Below, one piece after another: positions 19,688-29,930 of a stretch of 64,000 nucleotides of DNA. Source of the DNA: Paenibacillus sp. KS-LC4 (GTDB lineage: Bacteria; Bacillota; Bacilli; Paenibacillales; Paenibacillaceae); the NCBI RefSeq assembly GCF_036894955.1, contig NZ_CP145905.1, positions 1,681,501 to 1,745,500 on the forward strand. Direction: 5' to 3'. The translations under genes and the position numbers were made by a program. Within the stretch, counting starts at the first letter, position 1. The number at the start of each line of letters is the position of its first letter. The notes under the pieces are model-generated. The model saw nothing but the letters and a program-made list of their open reading frames with translations, did no database searches and was not told where the DNA came from.

Positions 19688-21124
19688 TTAAACAAACTTG
19701 CGGCTTGTTTTTTTGCCGTCGCAGCTGAACACGATTTTTTTGTCCTCGACGACGGTTTCGAGATGGACGGATTTGCCCCAAAGATAGACGACATGCGGCA
19801 GCGTGCGCTCGACATATTTCAGATCAAGCTCCATGCCTTCATATTTATGCAGCAAGTACAGCTCGCCTACACGGTTGAAATCGCCATCAGTCACGAACAG
19901 GCTGGGGAAGCCGCCGTTCACTTTGGAATAAACAAGCTGGTCGCGGATGTTTTCCCACGATTTATCGGTTATTTTCCACTCGGGTCCCTTCTTCTCGAAA
20001 ACATACAGATCCAGCTCCTTAACCAAATCCTTGGTTAAATAATTGCGGAGAAACGAGATATCTGAATCGAGCTCGCGTACCTCGAACATTTTTTCCCGGC
20101 CCTTGCCCGGCACGCGCCCGAAGCGCCGCTGCTCCTCTGCCGTCGGCTTATCCCAACGCTTCTCAATATCCTCGAAAATTTTCAACCCCAAATAATAAGG
20201 ATTCAGCGTGTGCCGGGAGGGTACGACGACGGAGGAGTTCAGCTTGGCAAATTCAATCGTTTCCTCGCTCGTCAGGTCAAGCTCGCGAATAATGCGCTGA
20301 TGCCAGTAGGACGCCCAGCCTTCGTTCATAATTTTCGTCTCCAGCTGCGGCCAGAAATACAGCATTTCATCGCGCATCATCGACATAATATCGCGCTGCC
20401 AGTCTGTAAGCTGGGGCGAATATTCCTCGATAAACCAGATCAAATCCTTTTCCGGCGCTGGCGGGAAGTGCTTTGGCGGCGGCGTTTGATCCTGATGCTG
20501 TGTTTCATCCGGGTCAAGTCCCCATAAATCCTCGTATTCGGATGGGGTCGTCATATGGACAGAGCGGTTCTGCTCCGTCGTCAGCATTTCAATATAGCGG
20601 GTTTTATCAAGCTGATAGGGCTTAATAATTGCCGAGTCCACATGCTCCTGAATAGCAAGCACAGCATCAATAAATTTCTCGACCGCTTCCAGGCCGTAAT
20701 CCATTTCATACTGCTGAATACGTTCCGCTGTAGCGGACATGCTTTCGACCATATTGCGGTTGGAGGTACTGAAACGGGCGTTATTTTTGAAAAAATCACA
20801 ATGGGCGAGAACGTGCGCGACGATCAGCTTATTCTGAATAAGTGAATTGCCCTGCAGCAGGAAGGCATAGCAGGGGTTAGAGTTAATGACGAGCTCATAA
20901 ATTTTGCTCAGTCCAAAATCATATTGCAGCTTCATTTTGTTGAAGGTTTTCCCAAAGCTCCAGTGGCTGTAGCGCGTCGGCATGCCATATGCTCCAAACG
21001 TATAAATAATGTCGGCTGGGCAAATCTCATACCTCATCGGATAGAAATCGAGGCCAAAGCCTTGAGCGATTTCCGTAATTTCATCGATGGACCGCTCCAA
21101 TGCGCGGATCTCATCCTGGTTCAT
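19688..21124 (-). CDS. spoVR: SpoVR family protein
   Basis: A 478-residue SpoVR protein (B. subtilis SpoVR is 468). Typical segments are the N-terminal [48 protein letters not shown], and [12 protein letters not shown]. SpoVR is needed for normal spore cortex formation in Bacillus, and its enterobacterial relative YcgB works with PrkA/YeaG and YeaH. The ATG is preceded by GGGGGGAT. It is monocistronic here, on the opposite strand from prkA and 17 kb away, and no yhbH-type gene lies between them. Confidence 0.93.
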   Translation of the reverse strand: MNQDEIRALERSIDEITEIAQGFGLDFYPMRYEICPADIIYTFGAYGMPTRYSHWSFGKTFNKMKLQYDFGLSKIYELVINSNPCYAFLLQGNSLIQNKLIVAHVLAHCDFFKNNARFSTSNRNMVESMSATAERIQQYEMDYGLEAVEKFIDAVLAIQEHVDSAIIKPYQLDKTRYIEMLTTEQNRSVHMTTPSEYEDLWGLDPDETQHQDQTPPPKHFPPAPEKDLIWFIEEYSPQLTDWQRDIMSMMRDEMLYFWPQLETKIMNEGWASYWHQRIIRELDLTSEETIEFAKLNSSVVVPSRHTLNPYYLGLKIFEDIEKRWDKPTAEEQRRFGRVPGKGREKMFEVRELDSDISFLRNYLTKDLVKELDLYVFEKKGPEWKITDKSWENIRDQLVYSKVNGGFPSLFVTDGDFNRVGELYLLHKYEGMELDLKYVERTLPHVVYLWGKSVHLETVVEDKKIVFSCDGKKTSRKFV

Positions 21125-21307
21125 CAGCCATCCCCCCGTACTTGATAATACCGTTCATACCATAGGTATGTGCAGTGGGCCAAGTTTATGTCGTGTTGGG
21201 GAAGAGTTTATAAATTGTAACGCTCATATTCACAGCCACACAGCATATATTAGCAGATAGTGACTGCTGGGTGTGCAGTTTACCCATGGACAGGAGGAGG
21301 GTTATTT

Positions 21308-22486
21308 ATGAGCGAATCTGAAAATACGAGGCAAGGCTACTCCCCTATTCCCCAGCCGATTCGCAGCGATGGAGCAGGCGGCCCGGATTTAGGGCCGCGA
21401 GATGTAATGAGGGACTTGGAAAATCCGGATATGCTAGTTCCTCCTGTAACGGATGCTGGCCTCGTTCCCAATATGAAATTTTCATTTTCGGACGCCCATA
21501 TGCAGTTGAATCAAGGAGGGTGGTCCCGTGAGGTAACAGCCCGCGAGCTGCCGATTGCGACAACGCTGGCAGGCGTCAATATGTCGCTCATTCCGGGCGG
21601 GGTCAGGGAAATGCATTGGCATCAACAGGCAGAATGGTCCTACATGCTGCTTGGTCATGCAAGAATTACAGCGGTGGACCAGAACGGAAGAAACTTCATT
21701 GCGGATATTGGACCGGGTGACTTGTGGTATTTTCCGCCGGGAATTCCACATTCGATTCAAGGACTGGAGGGAGGCTGTGAGTTTTTGCTTGTGTTTGACG
21801 ATGGGAATTTCTCGGATTTGAACACGCTGTCAATTTCCGATTGGTTTGCCCATACGCCGAAGGAGGTGCTTTCGGCTAATTTTGGCGTGCCTGAGAGTGA
21901 TTTCGACCATATTCCAGATGATCAGGTTTATATATATAAAAGCACGGTTCCCGGCTCTATTGAGAGCCAGAAGGTAGAATCGCCATACGGAACTATCCCG
22001 CAGTCGTTTAAGTTTGAGCTGTTAAAGCAGCCCCCTATCATTACGCCTGGAGGCAGTGTGAGAATCGTTGATTCCTCCAATTTTCCAGCATCTAAAGCGA
22101 TTGCAGCAGCACTTGTCGAAATTAAACCCGGCGCTATGCGCGAGCTGCATTGGCATCCGAATAACGACGAGTGGCAATATTATTTATCGGGACAGGGCCG
22201 AATGACTGTATTTACCGGCAATGGAAACGCGCGGACGTATGATGTGCGGGCAGGCGATGTCGGTTATGTACCCTTTGCCAGCGGTCATTATGTGCAAAAT
22301 ACCGGAAATACAACTCTATGGTTTCTGGAAATGTTCAAAAGCGACCGCTTCGCAGACGTTTCCCTTAACCAGTGGATGGCACTTACTCCAAAGGAGCTTG
22401 TAAAAAGCAATCTCAACGTAGATGAAGCGTTTGTATCCAAGCTGCGCAAGGAAAAATGGCCCGTTGTTAAGTATCCGGGCTTTTAA
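21308..22486 (+). CDS. Bicupin oxalate decarboxylase homologue with altered N-terminal lid
   Basis: A 392-residue bicupin matching OxdC/OxdD over its length. The N-terminal Mn site is H103, H105, E109 and H148; the C-terminal site is H281, H283, E288 and H327, with E341 in the second domain. Oxalate decarboxylase turns oxalate into formate and CO2. In B. subtilis OxdC the mobile lid of the N-terminal site reads SENST, with Glu162 the catalytic acid. Here the aligned segment is S169-D-L-N-T173, so the Glu is replaced by Asp and the lid composition changes. Activity may therefore be lowered or shifted toward oxidase. AGGAGGAGGG precedes the ATG at 21308. There is no signal peptide. Like OxdD it could be spore-associated, but nothing in the sequence proves that. 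Confidence 0.85.
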   Translation: MSESENTRQGYSPIPQPIRSDGAGGPDLGPRDVMRDLENPDMLVPPVTDAGLVPNMKFSFSDAHMQLNQGGWSREVTARELPIATTLAGVNMSLIPGGVREMHWHQQAEWSYMLLGHARITAVDQNGRNFIADIGPGDLWYFPPGIPHSIQGLEGGCEFLLVFDDGNFSDLNTLSISDWFAHTPKEVLSANFGVPESDFDHIPDDQVYIYKSTVPGSIESQKVESPYGTIPQSFKFELLKQPPIITPGGSVRIVDSSNFPASKAIAAALVEIKPGAMRELHWHPNNDEWQYYLSGQGRMTVFTGNGNARTYDVRAGDVGYVPFASGHYVQNTGNTTLWFLEMFKSDRFADVSLNQWMALTPKELVKSNLNVDEAFVSKLRKEKWPVVKYPGF

Positions 22487-22617
22487 GCAGGACTATGGCT
22501 GGACTATGTGCGTCTGAGCTTAGCCTATGGAAGAGGCTGGACAAAAGCAGGCAAACTCGCTATTATGAATAATAATTCATTATAATGGATTTTTATTCAT
22601 AAGGGAGAGTGTTAAGC

Positions 22618-23529
22618 TTGCAGCATTTTTTATCTTTTGAGCATACAACGAAGGAGCAGCTTCAGAGTATCATCGAACAGGCGGTTGAGATTAAGCGCAA
22701 CCTGCAAGTCTACAGTAAGGCGGCCGACAACAAGGGGCTGCTGATGCTTTTTCAAAAAAGCTCAACAAGGACGAATCTTTCTTTCCAATCCGGCATGAAC
22801 CAGCTTGGCGGCTACGTCGTTCCGATGGATTGGAACAGCAGCAATTTCAGCATCTCGCCGATACAATACGAATCGCGTTACGTCTCCCGAAACAGCGACA
22901 TCATTATGGCACGGCTTAAAAATCATGCCGATCTGCTGGAGCTGGCGCGTTATGCGACTGTCCCGGTCATCAATGGGTGCTGTGATAGATACCATCCATG
23001 TCAGGCTCTGGCTGATCTGATGACGATCTATGAGGTGGCGGGTACCTTTTCTGGTATAACGCTTACTTATGTTGGCATTCATAACAATGTGGCCAATTCT
23101 CTCGTGGAGGGCTGTATGCTGCTGGGCATCAAGCTGCTGCTTGTTACACCGATCATTAATGAACCATCGTGGAACCAGAAGCTGATGCAAAATGCGCTGC
23201 AAAGCGGCTGGGTGGAACAGCTCGACAGCTTGCAGGATGCAGTTGCTCGATCTCAATTTGTATATACGGATACATGGGTCGATATGGAGTTTTATAAAGA
23301 GGAATTTTATCAAGAGGAAAAAAGGCGCCGCATTGAGGTGATGCTTCCGTATCAATTGAACAGCAGCACGCTTGCTGGCAGCGCGCCTTATATTATGCAT
23401 GATATGCCGATTCATCCGGGCTTTGAGATCGCAGAGGAGCTGGTGGAATCGGAGCATTCGCTCATTTATCAGCAGGCGGAAAATCGGATGCATGCTCAAA
23501 AAGCGCTGCTGCTGCATCTTCTCCAATAA
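22618..23529 (+). CDS. Ornithine/aspartate carbamoyltransferase-family protein of unknown substrate
   Basis: A 303-residue carbamoyltransferase fold. The carbamoyl-phosphate site is intact: S-S-T-R-T-N-L-S-F, then HPCQALADL. The second-substrate half is not ornithine-like. There is no DxxxSMG motif, and the HCLP loop of OTCases is replaced by MHDMPIHPGFEI, which partly recalls the HPGPVNRG-type loop of ATCases. The substrate is therefore unknown. No arginine or pyrimidine genes are nearby, and the gene is single and ends at a terminator. A TTG start at 22618 fits the GGGAGAG site; a GTG at 22609 is too close to it. A TATAAT at 22581-22586 may be the -10 element. Confidence 0.75.
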   Translation: MQHFLSFEHTTKEQLQSIIEQAVEIKRNLQVYSKAADNKGLLMLFQKSSTRTNLSFQSGMNQLGGYVVPMDWNSSNFSISPIQYESRYVSRNSDIIMARLKNHADLLELARYATVPVINGCCDRYHPCQALADLMTIYEVAGTFSGITLTYVGIHNNVANSLVEGCMLLGIKLLLVTPIINEPSWNQKLMQNALQSGWVEQLDSLQDAVARSQFVYTDTWVDMEFYKEEFYQEEKRRRIEVMLPYQLNSSTLAGSAPYIMHDMPIHPGFEIAEELVESEHSLIYQQAENRMHAQKALLLHLLQ

Positions 23530-23531
23530 TT

Positions 23532-23608
23532 CTCCGGCTTCACTGGCGGGACATGCCTTCAAGTAAAGTTGAAGGGCGAGTCCCGTCGGCGAGCCGGAGT
23601 TTTTTTTA
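23532..23608 (+). terminator. Intrinsic terminator after the carbamoyltransferase gene
   Basis: CTCCGGCT and AGCCGGAG close a stem that also contains GCGGGAC/GTCCCGT and an inner CTTCAA/TTGAAG pairing. It is followed by a T-run. Confidence 0.85.
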
Positions 23609-23736
23609 TAATGGAAACAGTCGGTCATTGGCAATGAAAGGGTATGTATAGTAATATAAAATTATGATCTTATCGAAATTTTAAATACAATTTTTGTAAG
23701 AAGTTATTAAATGAGAGAGAGTATGAGGATAAAATT

Positions 23737-25002
23737 GTGCTTCATCTTACTTTAGAATCAATCATTCACGGGCTGTTGTATATTATGGCGGCTGCACTCA
23801 TGTTTATTGTTTTTACTCCAAGATCGCTGGGCTCTACGATGAAACGCAGGCTGTTGTTTGTGGGGCTGCTCGTCGTATTTACAACGGTATTTCTGAGCCT
23901 GGAGGATATTGATCCCCTCGTGTATGCTCTGCATCTGACCTCAGTCTCTCTGGCTCTTGCTGTGCTTTATAAAGGACTGCTTCCAGGCGTGATTACAGGA
24001 ATGGTGCTTTTTTTTGGAGGTGCCTTGCTGTATGGCAATCACTGGCTGCCAACAGGGACAGCGATTGGTCTGATGCTGCTGATAGGAGGGGTATTCCACT
24101 TTAAGATAAAGCCAAATACCCAGCAAAAGCTTAGCCTTGTCAATCTGTTCCTCGTCTCGTTACATATGCTGGCCTTTATTGGTGTTTCCTTGGCGCTTGG
24201 ACATGATTTTAATACGGTGCAGCTCATTGTTATCGCTGTTGGAGCGGCGTTTTCGTCGTTGCTGATTAGCTTTATTTATTTTAATGTGAAAAACCGGGAG
24301 TGGTACGAGCAGATGCTCGTTATTTCCGAAAAAAATCAAATCGTTGGCCAGCTCGCTGCCTCCATTTCGCATGAAATCCGCAACCCGCTTACAACGACGC
24401 GAGGCTTTCTTCAAATGATGGGGAGACAGCAGTTGGATCGCGAGACATTTGAGCGCTACCGCACCTATGCCTTTGAAGGTATTGATCATGCAAATGCGAT
24501 TATTACCGATTATTTGAATTTTTCGAAGCCTTGTGAAGAAGAGCGTCGCCGACTGAATGTGAAGGATGAAATTGACGGAGTCATTCCTTGGCTAAAGCCT
24601 TATTCTGTGATGTCGAACATTACGGTCGAGGTTTATCATTTATCAAAGGAGCCGCTCATTATTAACGGAGAGGTCAAGAAATTTCAGCAATGTATGCTCA
24701 ACATTATGAAAAACGGCATTGAGGCTATGCCTGAAGGAGGCAAGCTGACGGTGCAGACCGAGCTGGTGCGCAATCACATTCAAATTCTGGTTCGCGATAC
24801 GGGCTGCGGAATGAGTCGAGCACAAGTTAAGAGGTTAGGCTTGCCTTATTATACGACAAAGGAGCGGGGAACGGGGCTCGGACTGATGGTTGTCATGAAT
24901 ATGGTCAAGGAGATGAACGGCAATATATTTTTTCACAGTAAAATGAATCAAGGAACGATATGCGAGCTTCAGCTGGAACGAGCTTCTGCTGCTCCTGAAT
25001 AG
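23737..25002 (+). CDS. Membrane sensor histidine kinase, KinB-like
   Basis: A 421-residue kinase. The first about 190 residues hold five to six hydrophobic segments resembling the 5TM-LYT sensor of KinB and LytS proteins. HisKA follows, with phospho-acceptor H212 (ASISHEIRNPLTTTRGF). The ATPase domain has an N-box (MLNIMKNGIEAMPEGG), a G1 box (DTGCGM) and a G2 box (GTGLGL). Orphan kinases of this kind feed the sporulation phosphorelay (Spo0F/Spo0A) in Bacillales. No response regulator is adjacent, which fits that role. The start is GTG at 23737 with GAGGATA upstream. Confidence 0.87.
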   Translation: MLHLTLESIIHGLLYIMAAALMFIVFTPRSLGSTMKRRLLFVGLLVVFTTVFLSLEDIDPLVYALHLTSVSLALAVLYKGLLPGVITGMVLFFGGALLYGNHWLPTGTAIGLMLLIGGVFHFKIKPNTQQKLSLVNLFLVSLHMLAFIGVSLALGHDFNTVQLIVIAVGAAFSSLLISFIYFNVKNREWYEQMLVISEKNQIVGQLAASISHEIRNPLTTTRGFLQMMGRQQLDRETFERYRTYAFEGIDHANAIITDYLNFSKPCEEERRRLNVKDEIDGVIPWLKPYSVMSNITVEVYHLSKEPLIINGEVKKFQQCMLNIMKNGIEAMPEGGKLTVQTELVRNHIQILVRDTGCGMSRAQVKRLGLPYYTTKERGTGLGLMVVMNMVKEMNGNIFFHSKMNQGTICELQLERASAAPE

Positions 25003-25037
25003 CGAATCGAGTGTGCAGGTCAGAAAGCGCATTGTGG

Positions 25038-25090
25038 AAAAAGATGGTTGATGGAGAGTGCCGAAGCAGCTCCTCAACCGTCTTTTTTAT
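25038..25090 (+). terminator. Intrinsic terminator after the histidine kinase
   Basis: A stem of AAAAGA-t-GGTTGA...GGAG with CTCC-TCAACC-g-TCTTTT is followed by further T residues. Confidence 0.85.
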
Positions 25091-25209
25091 TTGGAGAAAA
25101 CGATTGAAAGCGTTATTAATTCGTGCTTGCGTTCTGCTGCTGCATAGTGTTTAATGATTATATGGATTGTAAATTTATTATCTGATTAACAAAAATATTA
25201 ATCTTATGA

Positions 25210-26727
<1,518 letters not shown>

Positions 26728-26735
26728 ATTCAAAT

Positions 26736-26791
26736 GGGGAACAATCGCAAGCGTAGCTGAGGTGAGAGGGCTAAGCTTGCGGTTGTTCCCT
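26736..26791 (+). terminator. Stem-loop terminator after abfA
   Basis: GGGAACAATCGCAAGC and GCTTGCGGTTGTTCCC form a 16-bp stem with one G-T pair. It is followed by a moderately T-rich stretch. It separates abfA from the regulator, so the two genes are probably transcribed separately or with partial read-through. Confidence 0.75.
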
Positions 26792-26837
26792 CTCGTTTCA
26801 TTTTATGCGATGATAGGGAGAGGAGGGGGGAAACAAA

Positions 26838-27746
26838 ATGATTAAAGCCAATACAGATATAGCTTGGCTGCCGCTTTATGAGGCGCTGTCGAGTCAGGTG
26901 CGGCTTCATATTATAGATTTGCTGGCAGTAAGTCCGATGAATGTCAAAGAGCTTGCAGAGGCGCTGGGGCTTAGCAGCGCGATTGTGACGATGCATATCC
27001 GCAAGCTGGAGAAGGCGAATCTCATCGAGACGAAGATGGTACGCAAGCAGGGAGGCACGCATAAAATATGTACGCTTGCCAAGCAGCACATTGAAATCGA
27101 GCTGCCCCATCACACACGTGAAGTGAAAAAAATGCACGAAAGCACGGTGCCGATTGGACATTACACCGAATATGAAGTGCATCCGACCTGCGGCATCGCG
27201 ACGGTGGAGAAGGTTATTGGACAATTCGATGACCCGCGCTTTTTTCTAGAGCCGGAGCGGATGAATGCGGGCATTTTATGGTTTGGCCGGGGATACGTCG
27301 AATATAAAATTCCTAATTATTTGCTGCCAGGGCAGCGGCCTAGCGCATTTGAGCTTGTGCTGGAGCTGGGCTCTGAGGCACCGGGCTACAATCCGAATTG
27401 GCTGTCTGATATTAGCTTCAGCCTAAATGGCACGACCATCGGCAAGTGGACAAGCCCTGGCGATTACGGGGGCACACGCGGCAAATATTCACCTTCCTGG
27501 TGGCATAGCAACCTGAATCAATACGGCTTGCTCAAAGTCATCCGCGTTCAGGAGGATGGCACCTTTGTGGATGGCCAGCAGGTAAGCGACGCTAGCGTGC
27601 AGCAGATTACAATGGATCGCAATCACTGGACGCTGCGCATTGCGGTAGATAAGGATGCTGCACATGTAGGTGGCCTTACGCTGTACGGCAAAGGCTTCGG
27701 TAATTACAGTCAGGACATTATGTTCAGGGTTTATTACGAGGAATAA
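26838..27746 (+). CDS. ArsR-family transcriptional regulator with C-terminal ligand-binding domain
   Basis: A 302-residue protein. Residues 10-80 are a winged helix (PLYEALSSQVRLHIIDLL, MNVKELAEALGLSSAIVTMHIRKLEKANLI). No ArsR metal-site cysteines are seen. The C-terminal about 200 residues (ILWFGRGYVEYKIPNYLLPG, ELVLELGSEAPGYNPNWLSD) look like a beta-sandwich that could bind a sugar. This architecture is common in Paenibacillus beside glycosidase genes. AGGAGGGGGG precedes the ATG. A terminator follows directly. Confidence 0.8.
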   Translation: MIKANTDIAWLPLYEALSSQVRLHIIDLLAVSPMNVKELAEALGLSSAIVTMHIRKLEKANLIETKMVRKQGGTHKICTLAKQHIEIELPHHTREVKKMHESTVPIGHYTEYEVHPTCGIATVEKVIGQFDDPRFFLEPERMNAGILWFGRGYVEYKIPNYLLPGQRPSAFELVLELGSEAPGYNPNWLSDISFSLNGTTIGKWTSPGDYGGTRGKYSPSWWHSNLNQYGLLKVIRVQEDGTFVDGQQVSDASVQQITMDRNHWTLRIAVDKDAAHVGGLTLYGKGFGNYSQDIMFRVYYEE

Positions 27747-27756
27747 GCACATGAAT

Positions 27757-27814
27757 AAAAGCCGTATCGCAGTCAGATTGGGGGAGACTCTGACGATTGT
27801 GATACGGCTTTTAT
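27757..27814 (+). terminator. Intrinsic terminator after the ArsR regulator
   Basis: AAAAGCCGTATC and GATACGGCTTTT enclose an inner CAGTCAGA/TCTGACG pairing. T residues follow. Confidence 0.85.
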
Positions 27815-27816
27815 TT

Positions 27817-27869
27817 CCTCGCGAAACGGTTATTTTGCCGCGGGGGCGGCAAAGCCGTTTACGCTTGGT
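27817..27869 (+). repeat. Dispersed intergenic palindromic repeat, family 1, copy 2
   Basis: The core reads CGCGAAACGG...TTTTGCCGC, a G-rich loop, GCGGCAAA, then AGCCGTTTACGCTTGG. AAACGG pairs with CCGTTT, and TTTGCCGC with GCGGCAAA. It lies between the regulator terminator and the convergent NlpC/P60 gene. Confidence 0.7.
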
Positions 27870-27900
27870 AGACGTTTGTGTGAGTGCAAGCTAATTTGTG

Positions 27901-28374
27901 CTAAAGCACCCGACGTGCCGTTGCGTAATTATTGCTCCACCAGCTGGAGCTTAAACTCGTAACGGTCACTCCAGGAGCGCCGTATGTATGAATAATTTGA
28001 TTATTGCCGATATAAATGCCGACGTGATGAATAGGGGAATAGAAGAAAACGAGATCGCCAACTTTTAAATTGCTTCGAGATACGAACGAGCCGACCTTCG
28101 ATTGGTCCTGCGAGCTTCTCGGCAAAGAAACACCAACGCTTGCAAAAACTTTTTTAGTGAAGGAGGAGCAGTCAAAAACGCGAGTTGAACTAGTGGGAGC
28201 GCTGAATTGATAAGGTGTTCCCATATAGCCTTTTGCCACAGAAACGATCTTGGCTTGGGTGGAGGCGGATGCCGCATAAGCTGCCGGTGCTTGGGTGAAA
28301 GGAACAGCAGATAAAGTAAGGGATGCGGTAAGTGCAAGGGATGCAGCCAGTTTACCAAAACGAAGTTTTTTCAT
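27901..28374 (-). CDS. Secreted NlpC/P60 cell-wall endopeptidase
   Basis: A 157-residue exported protein with a signal peptide (residues 1-35, ending AYAAS) followed only by an NlpC/P60 domain. The catalytic residues are C69 (FDCSSFT), H117 (HHVGIYIGN) and H129 (IIHTYG). Such enzymes cut gamma-D-glutamyl-meso-diaminopimelate or related peptidoglycan stem bonds. It has no SH3 or LysM wall-binding modules, so it is a minimal hydrolase. The upstream gap, 28375-28605, is AT-rich and should hold its promoter. Confidence 0.9.
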   Translation of the reverse strand: MKKLRFGKLAASLALTASLTLSAVPFTQAPAAYAASASTQAKIVSVAKGYMGTPYQFSAPTSSTRVFDCSSFTKKVFASVGVSLPRSSQDQSKVGSFVSRSNLKVGDLVFFYSPIHHVGIYIGNNQIIHTYGAPGVTVTSLSSSWWSNNYATARRVL

Positions 28375-28605
28375 GATGCGAATGCCCTCTCTTCTTTGGG
28401 TTGATAGCTTGTCTATTTATATGTTCTTAGCTATACAATACCACAAATAAAATTGAGAGTAATTTCCTCTGAGACCATAAAACTAGATTTAATAGTGCTT
28501 TGATACCAATTGTTAAAAATAGATGAGAAACTTCTCATTCTAATTCAGACTTAAATGAGAAGAATAATGAATGATTACGCATTCATTAGTTATTTTTTGT
28601 AAGTA
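28375..28605. other. AT-rich upstream region of the NlpC/P60 gene
   Basis: No coding sequence or RNA gene is visible. The stretch is strongly AT-rich. A small repeat, GAGAAacttctcattctaattcagacttaaatGAGAA, lies near 28525-28560. The promoter of the minus-strand NlpC gene is expected here but could not be fixed. Confidence 0.3.
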
Positions 28606-28645
28606 AAAAATAACCCCCATGACCATTAAGGCCATAGGGGTTATA
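28606..28645 (-). terminator. Terminator of the odhAB operon
   Basis: On the minus strand TATAACCCCTATGG pairs with CCATGGGGGTTA-type arms (AACCCC...GGGGTT) and runs into TTATTTTTT. It lies 36 nt after the odhB stop. Confidence 0.85.
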
Positions 28646-28680
28646 CTGGTCAAAATCTATTCGTTCACCACTTATGCTTA

Positions 28681-29925
28681 TTAACCTTCAAGCAGAAGCG
28701 TTTCTGGATCTTCAAGCATTTCTTTCACTTTAACGAGGAAGCGTACCGCTTCAGCGCCATCTACGATGCGGTGATCGTAGGAAAGGGCGATGTACATCAT
28801 TGGACGGTTCTCAGAGCGCTCAGCGTCGATAGCTACTGGGCGAAGCTGAATTTTGTGCATGCCCAGAATACCAACCTGTGGTGCGTTGATGATTGGCGTG
28901 GACAGCAGCGAGCCGAACGTACCACCATTTGTAATGGTGAATGTACCGCCTTGCAGATCAGACAATCCGAGCGAGTTCGTACGAGCTTTGCCAGCAAGGT
29001 CAACGATTGAACGCTCGATTTCAGCGAAGCTCAGGCGGTCCGCGTCACGAACAACCGGAACCACAAGACCTTCCTTAGCCGATACGGCAATACCGATATC
29101 GTAGAACTGCTTTACAATAATATCCTCGCCCTCAATTTCAGCGTTTAGCAGCGGGAACTCCTTCAGAGCGCCAACGACAGCTTTGGTGAAGAAGGACATA
29201 AAGCCAAGACCAACCTCATGCTTGTCAAGGAACGATTGTTTCCGGCGTTTACGGATATCCATAATAGCGGTCATATCGACTTCGTTGAACGTTGTCAGCA
29301 TGGCTGCGGTTCTTTGAGCTTCAACTAGACGATTTGCAATCGTTGCGCGGCGACGCGACATTTTTTTGCGCTCGTAAGGCTTGGCCGATTGGAATTTAGG
29401 TGCAGCTGGCGCTTTAGCGGCAGGAGCAGCCGGTGCTTGCGACGCTGCCGGCTGTGTGCCATGCGAGCGCACATCATCGGAGCTAACGCGGCTAAGCGGA
29501 TCGCGGGATTGAACCTGCGTCAGGTCAATGCCTTTTTCCCTTGCAAGCTTTCTTGCAGCAGGGGAAGCGGCAACTTGACCGCCTTTGCTGTCTGCATCTG
29601 CTACTGGAGGCGCGATAGGCGCAGGGGCTGCTGCTTCAACAGCTGGCGCAGCCTTCGCCGGCTCAGCAGCAGGAGCGGATGGAGCCGCTCCACCTGCCGC
29701 AATGGAGCCGATAGCTTCGCCGATTTGAACGGTATCGCCTTCGTTGCGTGTAATCTCTTGAATCGTGCCATCCTGCTCGGCGCTAATCTCGATATTGACT
29801 TTATCTGTTTCAAGCTCCAGAAGCACATCGCCTTGCTTAACCGAATCGCCAACCTTAACAATCCACTTGGAAATCGTGCCTTCTGTAATTGATTCTCCCA
29901 TTGCGGGTACTATAATTTGTTGCAC
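28681..29925 (-). CDS. odhB: Dihydrolipoyl succinyltransferase, E2 of 2-oxoglutarate dehydrogenase
   Basis: A 414-residue E2 protein. The lipoyl domain covers residues 1-75 with the lipoylated lysine K42 (ETDKVNIEI). A Pro/Ala linker follows, then a peripheral-subunit-binding domain (about 118-155) and the catalytic domain ending with [16 protein letters not shown], whose His and Asp are catalytic. It transfers the succinyl group to CoA in the TCA cycle. It starts 5 nt after odhA and is its operon partner; the E3 gene is not in the window. The ATG has a GGGAGG site inside the odhA 3' end. Confidence 0.96.
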   Translation of the reverse strand: MQQIIVPAMGESITEGTISKWIVKVGDSVKQGDVLLELETDKVNIEISAEQDGTIQEITRNEGDTVQIGEAIGSIAAGGAAPSAPAAEPAKAAPAVEAAAPAPIAPPVADADSKGGQVAASPAARKLAREKGIDLTQVQSRDPLSRVSSDDVRSHGTQPAASQAPAAPAAKAPAAPKFQSAKPYERKKMSRRRATIANRLVEAQRTAAMLTTFNEVDMTAIMDIRKRRKQSFLDKHEVGLGFMSFFTKAVVGALKEFPLLNAEIEGEDIIVKQFYDIGIAVSAKEGLVVPVVRDADRLSFAEIERSIVDLAGKARTNSLGLSDLQGGTFTITNGGTFGSLLSTPIINAPQVGILGMHKIQLRPVAIDAERSENRPMMYIALSYDHRIVDGAEAVRFLVKVKEMLEDPETLLLEG

Positions 29926-29930
29926 AGTAG

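Noticed and set aside
22762..23634. 290-codon open frame opposite the carbamoyltransferase gene
   Set aside because: It has no recognisable domain and no ribosome-binding site, and the plus strand carries clear carbamoyltransferase motifs.
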